This document shows, piece after piece, positions 51,402 to 57,814 of a DNA stretch of 57,814 nucleotides (positions are counted from its first letter, which is position 1; each line of letters opens with the position of its first letter). The stretch comes from Halogeometricum pallidum JCM 14848 (GTDB lineage Archaea; Halobacteriota; Halobacteria; Halobacteriales; Haloferacaceae): contig NZ_AOIV01000024.1 of assembly GCF_000337095.1 (NCBI RefSeq), positions 115,086 through 172,899 on the forward strand, written 5' to 3'. A program made the translations under genes and the position numbers. A model generated the notes under the pieces. That model was given only the letters and a program-made list of their open reading frames with translations. It searched no databases and was not told the origin of the DNA.

Positions 51402-51443
51402 ATAACTATAACTATTTATAATTATATATTTTATATTTCACTA
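51402..51443. promoter_or_regulatory. extreme AT-rich tract with TATA boxes on both strands
   Basis: Over about 42 bp nearly all bases are A or T, with only a few C or G, in a genome otherwise near two-thirds GC. Several overlapping TATA-like elements can be read on each strand. On the minus strand TATAAATAG (about 51412-51420) would drive the AhpD-like gene. On the plus strand transcripts would run into the 3' end of the minus-strand SDR gene; only a 22-codon frame starts there (ATG 51443). Confidence 0.6.
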
Positions 51444-51585
51444 TGGTCGTTGTTTCATCTCTCACAACCCTCGCGACTACCGGCACCGACGATACGGGAC
51501 GAGACCCATAGAGTGCCCTCTCGCCGCGCCGAAACGTGACGCGACCGGATTTCGACGCGACTCACTGTGATCGGATGCGGCGCGC

Positions 51586-52314
51586 CTACAGGAACTCGAT
51601 ATCTCCCGGCCCGTTCGTGATGTGCGTCTCGAACGTCATCGTGCTCGCGTCCTGTTCGACGAGGCGCCAGTACGTCTCGGCGATGTCGTCGGGGTCGAGA
51701 TACGCCGCCTCGTCCTCTACCTCCCGGTTCGGCGGCCGGATGCCGCCGTCGAGAACGACGTGCGCGACGTGGACGCCCTCCGATCCGAGTTCCTTCGCCA
51801 TCGACTCGGCCATCCCCCGCGCGCCGAACTTCGCCGCGGAGAAGCCGAGCGCCCCGTCCCGCCCTCGGACGGCCGAGGTCGCCCCCGTGAAGAGCACCGT
51901 CCCCGTCTTCTCGTCGCCCTCCGTCTCGCCTCGCTCCAGCATGTCGTCGACGGCCTCCTGCGCGCAGACGAACGCGCCGCGGACGCCGACGGCCGTCGCG
52001 TGGTCGAGTTCCTCGACGGAGAGTTCGCGCAGGCCCTTCCACGATCCGCTGCTGGCGTGGTTGACGAGCACGTCGACCGGTCCGAACGCTCCGCGCACCT
52101 CCTCGAACGCCGACCGAATCTCGTCGGGGTCCGCGAGGTCCGTCGGCACCGCGAGGGCCTCGCCCGGTCCCTCCGCTACCTCCGCGGCGAGTTCGTTGAG
52201 GTACGATTCCGACCGCGCGAGCAGCGCGACCGAACAGCCCTCCGCGGCGAACCTTCGGACGATGGACGCTCCGAGTCCCGGACCGACGCCGGCGACGACG
52301 GCGACACGTGTCAT
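51586..52314 (-). CDS. SDR-family protein with Phe in place of catalytic Tyr
   Basis: A 242-residue SDR protein. The nucleotide loop is GVGPGLG (9-15), and the active-site Ser147 (TGATSAV) and Lys162 are present, but the tyrosine position is Phe158 (FSAAKFGARGMA). This matches the SDR_c10-like subgroup, which is known to carry Phe with the nearby Lys retained. The C-terminal HVVLDGGIRPPNRE is family-like. Substrate unknown. ATG 52314 is chosen; it is divergent from rpiA with 99 bp between. Confidence 0.86.
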   Translation of the reverse strand: MTRVAVVAGVGPGLGASIVRRFAAEGCSVALLARSESYLNELAAEVAEGPGEALAVPTDLADPDEIRSAFEEVRGAFGPVDVLVNHASSGSWKGLRELSVEELDHATAVGVRGAFVCAQEAVDDMLERGETEGDEKTGTVLFTGATSAVRGRDGALGFSAAKFGARGMAESMAKELGSEGVHVAHVVLDGGIRPPNREVEDEAAYLDPDDIAETYWRLVEQDASTMTFETHITNGPGDIEFL

Positions 52315-52413
52315 GCTTTTCGACAGGGACGCCAGCACCAAAACGGTGGGCGCGGCGTGCGCGGGCGGCGCGAGAGCGCAACGCTTGTGCGGGCCTGTTG
52401 CGACGCACCGGGT

Positions 52414-53109
52414 ATGAAGACGACCGGCGGAACGGACGACCAGAAGCGCCGCGCGGCCGAACGCGCGGCCGACCTCGTCTCCTCGGGCGAGACGGTCGGA
52501 CTCGGCACCGGAAGCACCGCGGCGTTCGCCGTCCGCGCCCTCGGACGGGCGGTCGAGGCGGGCGAACTCGAAGACGTATTCGGCGTCGCCACCTCCTTCG
52601 CCTCGCGCGAACTCGCACGCGAGGCGGGCGTCCCCCTCTGCTCGCTGGACGAAGTCGAATGCATCGACGTGGCCATCGACGGCTCGGACCAGGTCGACGC
52701 CGACGGCAATCTGATAAAGGGCGGCGGCGCGGCCCACGCCCGCGAGAAGGTGGTCGACGCGGCGGCCCACCGGTTCGTCGTCGTCGCCGACCCCTCCAAA
52801 CTCGCGGAGACGCTCGACCGACCGGTACCGCTCGAAGTGCTCCCCGCCGCCCGGACCCTCGTCTCGGCGCGCGTCGACGAACTCGGCGGCGACCCAGTTC
52901 TCCGGACCGCCGACAGGAAAGACGGTCCGGTCGTCACCGACAACGGGAACTTCGTGCTGGACTGCGACTTCGGGGCCATCGACGACCCGGCGTCGCTCTC
53001 GGCGGATCTCTCGGCGACGCCCGGCGTCGTCGAACACGGCCTGTTCGTCGGACTCGCGGACGAGGCGTACGTCGGCACCGACGACGGCGTGGACGCGCGA
53101 ACCTACTGA
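52414..53109 (+). CDS. rpiA: ribose-5-phosphate isomerase A
   Basis: A 231-residue RpiA that interconverts ribose-5-phosphate and ribulose-5-phosphate, giving PRPP for nucleotides and for HisG. Conserved blocks are VGLGTGSTAAFAVRALG, DVAIDGSDQVDADGNLIKGGGAAHAREK with the catalytic acid and lysine, VVVADPSKL and the terminal GVVEHGLFVGLA. Start at ATG 52414; no leader-type SD is seen. Confidence 0.96.
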   Translation: MKTTGGTDDQKRRAAERAADLVSSGETVGLGTGSTAAFAVRALGRAVEAGELEDVFGVATSFASRELAREAGVPLCSLDEVECIDVAIDGSDQVDADGNLIKGGGAAHAREKVVDAAAHRFVVVADPSKLAETLDRPVPLEVLPAARTLVSARVDELGGDPVLRTADRKDGPVVTDNGNFVLDCDFGAIDDPASLSADLSATPGVVEHGLFVGLADEAYVGTDDGVDARTY

Positions 53110-53269
53110 CGCCGAAAGTCGCAAAGCGCCGGAACTTCGGAGGCCGGGACGCGGCCGACGCTACGCGGAGGCGATTCCTGCACCTGTCGGCGAAGTAACT
53201 GTTCAATCGGACGGCGACGCGGCTACGCGGGTGGCGTCGAAAGAAAAATACGGGGTTAGGGGACCCGGA

Positions 53270-53437
53270 TTACAGGTCGCGGGGCTGGACCGTCTTCCGG
53301 TCGTTTTCTTCCGCACGGCGGGCGGCGTCTTCGAGCAGTTCCTTCACTTCCTCGTCGAGCGCGTCATAGAAGTCAGAAGCGACGTTCTTGTCGTTGAGCG
53401 CTTCCTTGACGGCTGCCTTGACAATAAGGTCTGCCAT
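53270..53437 (-). CDS. DUF1931 histone-fold-like protein
   Basis: A 55-residue protein read from the DNA, with ATG 53435-53437 and TAA 53270-53272 on the minus strand. MADLIVKAAVKEALNDKNVA, DFYDALDEEVKELLEDAARRAE and NDRKTVQPRDL form the helix-strand-helix pattern of the DUF1931 family, archaeal single-domain relatives of histone/NF-Y folds. A strong TATA box (CTTATTAAG on the minus strand, 53461-53470) lies about 25 bp upstream. It may bind DNA, but the role is not established. Confidence 0.92.
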   Translation of the reverse strand: MADLIVKAAVKEALNDKNVASDFYDALDEEVKELLEDAARRAEENDRKTVQPRDL

Positions 53438-53460
53438 ACACGCCTTCTTTCTGGGGCCTA

Positions 53461-53470
53461 CTTAATAAGA
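53461..53470 (-). promoter_or_regulatory. DUF1931 gene promoter
   Basis: On the minus strand TCTTATTAAG lies 24-33 bp before the ATG, giving a leaderless transcript. It is one of the clearest boxes in the window. Confidence 0.65.
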
Positions 53471-53532
53471 TTTCCCAAATCGGCCGCCTCTCCGCTCATA
53501 TCCACGAGATATGGCCTTTGGGAGGGGACGGA

Positions 53533-53606
53533 TTTATATATAGGGAGGTCGCATAAGGGGGTTCCGCCGTTCACGGGCGTCACGGGGTCCGAGACGCCCG
53601 GGAACC
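53533..53606 (+). promoter_or_regulatory. larB promoter and structured 5' leader
   Basis: TTTATATATA (53533-53542) should start transcription near 53558-53563. The RNA would then fold at once: GGTTCC (53560-53565) pairs with GGAACC (53601-53606), and inside it CGGGCGTC (53574-53581) pairs perfectly with GACGCCCG (53593-53600), leaving an eight-base bulge and an 11-base loop. The larB ATG follows 65 bases later. A regulatory leader or a separate small RNA are both possible. Confidence 0.45.
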
Positions 53607-53671
53607 TCGTTTCGGGGGGTCGGTCGGCCGGAAGCGATAGGTAGGTGGGCCTCGGCCGCGAACGCACGTCC

Positions 53672-54505
53672 ATGCGAGACATCTTAGAGGCCGTCGCGGC
53701 GGGGGACCTCGACCCGGCCGTCGCGGAAGCGCGCCTCTCGGGTTATGCGACGACGGGCGCCGGGCGGTTTGACGCCGCCCGAGAGACGCGACGCGGCGTC
53801 CCCGAGGCCATCCTCGCCGAGGGGAAGACGCCCGACGAGGCGGCGACGCTGGCGGCGGCGGCCGTCCAGTCGACCGGACGGGCCGTACTCACCCGCGCGA
53901 CCGACGCTCACGCGGACGCCGTCGCGGACGCGTTGGACGAGACGACGACGCTCGACCGGGACCGCCGGGCGCGGACGCTCGTCGCGCGCGCGCCCGACTT
54001 CGAGCGACCGACGCTGGACGCGACGGTCGGTCTGGTCACGGGCGGCACCTCGGACGCCGAGGCGGCGGGCGAGGCGGCCGTCATCCTCGAAGCGATGGGG
54101 GCGACGGTGACGCGCGCCGAGGACGTGGGCGTCGCCCACCTCGGCCGCGTCCTCGACCACTTAGACGCCCTCCGCGCGGCGGACGTCCTCGTCGTCGCCG
54201 CCGGCCGCGAGGGCGCCCTCCCGACCGTCGTCGCCGGACTCGTCGACACGCCGGTCATCGGCCTGCCCGTCTCGACGGGCTACGGCCACGGCGGCGCGGG
54301 CGAGGCGGCCCTCGCGGGGATGCTCCAGTCCTGCACCGTCATCTCGACGGTCAACGTCGACGCCGGATTCGTCGCCGGCGCGCAGGCCGGACTCATCGCC
54401 CGTGCGGTGAGCGGCGCGCGCGCGGCGACCGAGGGAGGAGGCGACGCGACCGACGAACGCGCCGAGGACGGCGAGAGCGACCGGAACGACGCCGGCGAGC
54501 GCTGA
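53672..54505 (+). CDS. larB: nickel-pincer cofactor carboxylase LarB
   Basis: A 277-residue LarB, which carboxylates and hydrolyses nicotinic acid adenine dinucleotide in nickel-pincer cofactor synthesis. The N-terminal region (1-115) has the family RDILEAVAAGDLDPAVAEARL and ARETRRGVPEAILAEGKT. The PurE-like domain follows, with GLVTGGTSDAEAAGEAA, VVAAGREGALPTVVAGLV, PVIGLPVSTGYG and NVDAGFVAGAQAG. The C-terminal 35 residues are an acidic tail. ATG 53672 is the family start. It works in sequence with LarC and LarE; only LarE (43.8 kb) is also in this window. Confidence 0.92.
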   Translation: MRDILEAVAAGDLDPAVAEARLSGYATTGAGRFDAARETRRGVPEAILAEGKTPDEAATLAAAAVQSTGRAVLTRATDAHADAVADALDETTTLDRDRRARTLVARAPDFERPTLDATVGLVTGGTSDAEAAGEAAVILEAMGATVTRAEDVGVAHLGRVLDHLDALRAADVLVVAAGREGALPTVVAGLVDTPVIGLPVSTGYGHGGAGEAALAGMLQSCTVISTVNVDAGFVAGAQAGLIARAVSGARAATEGGGDATDERAEDGESDRNDAGER

Positions 54506-54699
54506 GACGCCGTTCGACCTCTCGTCCGCCGAGAGCCGACGACGGTTCGCGCAGGCGTGCCACTCGGTACCAGACGAACGTCCGATTCCGGCTCCCATCA
54601 CTGGACGTTTCGCAATTGTGCGCGCACGCGCGTGAAGGCCTTTACGTGCGGGAACCGTAGCCGAGGTACCGGCACACGTGGTGGCTGCCGGACTCAACA

Positions 54700-54849
54700 A
54701 TGCCAACTTGCGACCACTGCGGGTCGCACGTGTCAGAGCGCTTCGCGCGCGTGTTCACCGACGGTAACGGGCGTCTGCTCGCCTGTCCAAACTGCTCGGC
54801 GAACGCGGGCATCGCTGAAGTCGCGCGACACCGAACCCGCACTGCCTGA
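54700..54849 (+). CDS. DUF7563-type zinc micro-protein
   Basis: A 49-residue protein read from the DNA, with ATG at 54700 and TGA at 54847-54849. It has the zinc pairs CDHC (Cys4, Cys7) and CPNC (Cys29, Cys32) and the conserved body SHVSERFARVFTDGNGRLLACP, typical of a common haloarchaeal DUF7563-like family. A TTTACG box (about 54637-54644) would give a leader of some 30 nt. Function unknown. Confidence 0.82.
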   Translation: MPTCDHCGSHVSERFARVFTDGNGRLLACPNCSANAGIAEVARHRTRTA

Positions 54850-55023
54850 GCCGCTGAAGCGGAGGAAAGACCACCACGCGAAGCCGTCACCTCTTGTACG
54901 CGGCCGGCCTGAACCACCGGCCCGTCCTCAACCCGCCAGCGACGCCTCGGGACGGACGACCTTTGACGCGCGGCCGTGCGGACCAGAAGCGCTACTTGAC
55001 TCCCCGACCACCCTCCCGTCATC

Positions 55024-55869
55024 ATGAGCGACGGACGTTCCATCCTCCTAACGAACGACGACGGCATCGACGCGCCGGGCATCGCCACCCTCCGCGAGGA
55101 ACTCACCGCCCTCGGCGACGTGACCGTCGTCGCCCCCGACGACAATCAGAGCGGCGTCGGCCGCACGCGCAACCACACGGCGGTGGTCCGCGAGCACCCC
55201 TGGGGGTACGCCCTCGGCGGCACACCCGCCGACTGCGTCGCCTACGGCCTCCGCGGACTGGATACCGACTTCGACGTCGTCGTCTCCGGCGTCAACGACG
55301 GCCCGAACGCCGGCAACTACGTCGTCGGTCGCTCCGGTACCGTCGGTGCGGGCATCGAGGCGGCCTTCCTCGGCACGCCCGCCCTCGCCGTCTCGGCGTA
55401 CCACTCGACGGACTTCTTCCTCTCGCCGCCCGAGGAGTACGACTTCGCCCGCCCCGCCCGCGTCGCCGTCGCCCTCGTCGAACGCGCCCTCGCGGCGGGC
55501 GTCTACGAGGACGTGGACCTGTTGAACGTCAACGCGCCCGTCGACTCCCCGGAACCGCCGGTGATGCTGACCGAACCGCACCACGACTACGGGCAGAAGG
55601 TCGTCCGCGTCGACGACGACGCGGACGAGGAGGGGGAACTCGCCCCCGACGAACACCGCGTCGAACTGCACGACCGGACGTGGCCCGACGCCGTCGGATG
55701 GGAGAATCCGTTCCCCCTCGCGGAGACGCACCGCGACCGCTACCCGGTCGGGTCGGACCGCCGCGCGATGGTCGACGCCGCCGTCAGCGTTTCGCCCCTG
55801 ACGGTCACCCACTCCGTTCCCGACAGCGCGCGCCTCGCCGACGTCGTGGAGACGCTCGAAGTCGAGTGA
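55024..55869 (+). CDS. surE: 5'/3'-nucleotidase SurE
   Basis: A 281-residue metal-dependent phosphatase acting on nucleoside monophosphates. The metal motif LTNDDGIDAPG (Asp12, Asp13), the Ser of DNQSG and the Asn of SGVNDGPNAG are present. The C-terminal region has an acidic loop of about 15 residues (DDDADEEGELAPDE) before the last strands. ATG 55024. It is followed after five bases by the GIY-YIG gene, so they are probably cotranscribed. Confidence 0.94.
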   Translation: MSDGRSILLTNDDGIDAPGIATLREELTALGDVTVVAPDDNQSGVGRTRNHTAVVREHPWGYALGGTPADCVAYGLRGLDTDFDVVVSGVNDGPNAGNYVVGRSGTVGAGIEAAFLGTPALAVSAYHSTDFFLSPPEEYDFARPARVAVALVERALAAGVYEDVDLLNVNAPVDSPEPPVMLTEPHHDYGQKVVRVDDDADEEGELAPDEHRVELHDRTWPDAVGWENPFPLAETHRDRYPVGSDRRAMVDAAVSVSPLTVTHSVPDSARLADVVETLEVE

Positions 55870-55874
55870 CGCCG

Positions 55875-56117
55875 ATGAGCGAGCACTACGTCTACGTTCT
55901 CCGCTGTTCGGACGACTCGCTGTACACGGGGTACACGACGGACGTGGCGCGGCGCGTCGAAGAACACGACGCCGGCGAGGGGGCGAAGTACACCCGCGGG
56001 CGAACGCCCGTCGAACTCGTCCACACCGAGTCCTACGAGTCGAAATCGACGGCGATGTCGCGGGAGTACGAGATAAAACAGCTATCGCGGTCGCAGAAGG
56101 AGCGGCTGGTGGAGTGA
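55875..56117 (+). CDS. GIY-YIG nuclease domain protein
   Basis: An 80-residue single-domain GIY-YIG protein of the UPF0213/YhbQ type. The signature appears as YVY (5-7) and YTG (17-19), followed by the arginine helix DVARRVEEHD and the metal-binding glutamate near EYEIKQL. All key residues are present, so nuclease activity is possible. The start follows the surE stop by five bases. Confidence 0.9.
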   Translation: MSEHYVYVLRCSDDSLYTGYTTDVARRVEEHDAGEGAKYTRGRTPVELVHTESYESKSTAMSREYEIKQLSRSQKERLVE

Positions 56118-56138
56118 AGGCGTCGCCGTCCGTCTCCC

Positions 56139-56699
56139 TCAGTCGTCCGCGCTGGGTGCCTGCTTCTGCCCGCCCTGCAGGCGTTCGGCCTCCTCGACGA
56201 CCGATTCGGCCAGCGAGACGAGGCGGCGGCGCACGTCCTCGTCGGTGAGTTTCTCGCCGTCGTAGACGTTGTAGGCGCCGCGGACGCCGACCTGTTCGGG
56301 GACGACGCGGCCGTGGACGCCGCGGACGGTGCTCCGCATGTGCTCCAACGTCGCGCCGTAAGAGCCCCCGCCCGCGGTGGCGAGGAGGCCGACGGCGGTG
56401 CCCTCGAACTCGTCTTTCGAGCAGTAGTCGTGGAAGTTCCGCCACGTCGAGGAGTACGACCCGTGGTAGACGGGCGACCCGATGAGCAGGCCGTCCGCCT
56501 CGCGGACGAGTCGGGTGAGGCGTTCGGAGTCGCCCTGTTCGTCGATATCCGGGTGGTAGAGCGGGAGGTCCACGTCGCCCAAATCGAGCATCTCCGTCTC
56601 GGCACCGGCCTCTTCGGCGGCGGCGAGAGCGATGCGGAGCGACTTCAGCGTGTGACTCCCCTCGCGTCTGCTCCCGCAGACGGCGACGATACGTACCAT
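56139..56699 (-). CDS. NADPH-dependent FMN reductase
   Basis: A 186-residue flavodoxin-fold reductase. The phosphate-binding loop is GSRREGSHT (about 9-17), the flavin loop GSPVYHGSYSSTWRNFHDY, and the third loop TAGGGSYGATLEHM. Such enzymes reduce FMN, quinones or azo compounds with NAD(P)H. ATG 56699 gives MVRIVAVCG; the longer frame beyond is not coding. It is convergent with the GIY-YIG gene. Confidence 0.9.
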   Translation of the reverse strand: MVRIVAVCGSRREGSHTLKSLRIALAAAEEAGAETEMLDLGDVDLPLYHPDIDEQGDSERLTRLVREADGLLIGSPVYHGSYSSTWRNFHDYCSKDEFEGTAVGLLATAGGGSYGATLEHMRSTVRGVHGRVVPEQVGVRGAYNVYDGEKLTDEDVRRRLVSLAESVVEEAERLQGGQKQAPSADD

Positions 56700-56852
56700 T
56701 ACCGTCGGTGAGTCACCGACGGCCAAAAGGCGTTGGCTTCCGGTCGGCGCGGCCGGTTTCGGGTCCCCCCGACCGCCGCGCGGTCCGCATCGCGTTCGCC
56801 GCTGACGCGGCCGCGCCGTACCTTTTTCACCGGCCGCGGCGTCCGTTTCCGC

Positions 56853-57814
56853 ATGGACGCTATCTCTTTCGGAACCGACGGCTGGCGCGCGACGCTGGAC
56901 ACGTTCACGGACGACCGGGTTCGCATCGTGGGGCAGGCCGTCGCCGACTATCTCTCCGACGAGGGGTTCGACGCGCCCGTCCTCGTCGGCTACGACGCGC
57001 GGGAGACGTCGCTCGGATTCGCCGAATCGCTCGCGGAGGTGCTCGCCGGCAACGGCTTCGACGTGCTCCTCCCCGACCGGGACCGGCCGACGCCCCTCGT
57101 CGCCCACGCCATCGTGGACCGCGGCCTCTCGGGCGCGCTGATGGTCACGGCGTCGCACAACCCCGCGGAGTACAACGGCGTCAAGTTCATCCCCTCCGAC
57201 GGCGCGCCGGCGCTCCCGGGGGTGACCGAGTCCATCGAGGAACGCCTCGCCGAACCCGACCTGCTCCCCGAGGACGAACGCGGGACGATAGAGGAAGTCG
57301 ACATCGTGACGCCGCACTTCGAGCACGCCCGCGAACTCATCGACGCGGACCTCTCGGGTCTGACGGTCGCCTACGACGCGATGCACGGCAGCGGTCGCGG
57401 CGTCACCGACGCCCTGCTCGAATCGGCGGGCGCCGACGTCGTGTCCATCCGCGACGAACGCGACCCGGACTTCGGCGGCACGCCGCCGGAACCGAGCGCA
57501 GAGAACCTCGAGCGGTTGGTCGAGACGGTCCGCGAGGAGGACGCCGACCTCGGCGTCGCCAACGACGGCGACTCCGACCGCGTCGCGTTCGTCACCCCCG
57601 AACGCGGTCACCTCGACGAGAACCTCTTTTTCGCGGCCGCCTACGACTACCTGCTCGAATCGGACTCCGGTCCGGCCATCCGCACCGTCTCCACGACGTT
57701 CCTCATCGACCGCATCGCCGAGGAGCACGGCGAAGAGGTGTTCGAGACGGCTGTCGGCTTCAAGTGGGTCGCCGACGCGATGAAGGAACACGACGCGCTG
57801 ATGGGCGGCGAGGA
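56853..57814 (+). CDS. phosphoglucomutase/phosphomannomutase (partial, runs off the end)
   Basis: The first 320 residues of an alpha-D-phosphohexomutase, cut by the window edge. It starts MDAISFGTDGWRAT with the sugar-binding loop GTDGWR. The catalytic phosphoserine is Ser101 in TASHNPAEYNG, and the metal loop is NDGDSDRVAF. The domain with the ATTFL-like VSTTFLIDRI segment is present and the last visible residues are MGGEE. ATG 56853 lies about 27 bp after CTTTTTCAC (56821-56829). It interconverts hexose 1- and 6-phosphates; sugar specificity cannot be told. Confidence 0.93.
   Translation, partial: MDAISFGTDGWRATLDTFTDDRVRIVGQAVADYLSDEGFDAPVLVGYDARETSLGFAESLAEVLAGNGFDVLLPDRDRPTPLVAHAIVDRGLSGALMVTASHNPAEYNGVKFIPSDGAPALPGVTESIEERLAEPDLLPEDERGTIEEVDIVTPHFEHARELIDADLSGLTVAYDAMHGSGRGVTDALLESAGADVVSIRDERDPDFGGTPPEPSAENLERLVETVREEDADLGVANDGDSDRVAFVTPERGHLDENLFFAAAYDYLLESDSGPAIRTVSTTFLIDRIAEEHGEEVFETAVGFKWVADAMKEHDALMGGE

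Noticed and set aside
51443-51511. 22-codon plus-strand frame starting with ATG after the AT-rich tract
   Set aside because: Too short and without any recognisable feature; the ATG is too close to the AT boxes for a leaderless start.
53541-53611. tRNA-like fold upstream of larB
   Set aside because: The segment lacks a T loop (TTCGAAT-type) and an acceptor stem; only the nested hairpin is supported.
54861-54870. GGAGGAAAGA resembling the RNase P RNA conserved region I
   Set aside because: The partner conserved regions are absent in the 170 bp available, and the segment is too short for RNase P RNA.
1-57814. CRISPR arrays, insertion sequences, prophage clusters
   Set aside because: No regularly spaced direct repeats, transposase, integrase or phage structural genes were found in this window.

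Overview
The window is chromosomal DNA from a halophilic archaeon (class Halobacteria). The coding DNA is strongly GC-rich, the predicted proteins are very acidic, most genes have an archaeal TATA element about 25 bp before the start codon with no room for a leader, and the gene set is archaeal: thermosome, TBP, PCNA, PriL, Hjc, an RFC-like clamp loader, an Orc1/Cdc6 paralog, archaeal TyrRS, RlmE with a TRAM domain, and the haloarchaeal TatCt/TatCo pair. Gene content looks like the Haloferacaceae, but I cannot fix the genus. Bases 8-26 match the Tn5/Nextera mosaic end exactly, so the left edge is a contig end carrying library adapter. The right edge cuts a phosphohexomutase gene.

Layout. 0.2-3.1 kb: a Bat-like regulator, a zinc-ribbon protein, the coupled UPF0200/UPF0201 pair and a YccF-like membrane protein. 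3.1-3.7 kb: a low-GC PD-(D/E)XK nuclease gene running into an intron-containing tRNA-Arg(UCU) gene. 3.9-8.0 kb: thermosome, then the ribosome-biogenesis and translation operon eIF1A-RIO1-KH (minus strand). 8.1-18.8 kb: esterase, TyrRS, a candidate structured RNA at 11.06-11.22 kb, the DUF460 RNase H-fold protein, SPFH protein, PhzF-like protein, RNase Z, and RfcC coupled to archaetidylserine decarboxylase. 19.0-24.8 kb: a frameshifted GDPD pseudogene, Trm-G10, TBP, CPBP protease, HisG and a winged-helix regulator. 25.0-28.7 kb: SAH/MTA deaminase, rhodanese and SAH hydrolase, which together recycle SAM by-products, plus two small genes. 28.7-37.5 kb: FNT channel, Hjc, SWIM protein, PriL, MFS transporter, PCNA, an ArsC/LMW-PTP protein, RlmE and a zinc ribbon. 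37.5-42.3 kb: VUT transporter with an overlapping ribbon-helix-helix gene, then divergent tatCt/tatCo separated by a perfect palindrome. 42.3-50.6 kb: orphan ABC permease, LarE, FNR-type reductase, MutS-family ATPase, Orc paralog and an SDR. 50.9-57.8 kb: AhpD-like protein, SDR, RpiA, DUF1931 histone-fold protein, LarB, DUF7563, SurE, GIY-YIG, FMN reductase and a partial phosphohexomutase.

Replication and repair genes (rfcC, hjc, priL, pcn, an orc paralog, a mutS homolog) are scattered rather than clustered, and I see no convincing origin, CRISPR array, complete prophage or transposase. Seven genes below about 60 codons were read directly from the sequence at 3867, 10431, 28261, 38257, 53270, 54700 and 8129. 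The most unusual items are the nuclease/tRNA-Arg junction, the hairpin-rich intergenic segment with its own promoter at 11.06 kb, the structured 5' leader upstream of larB, and several perfect palindromes in intergenic DNA.
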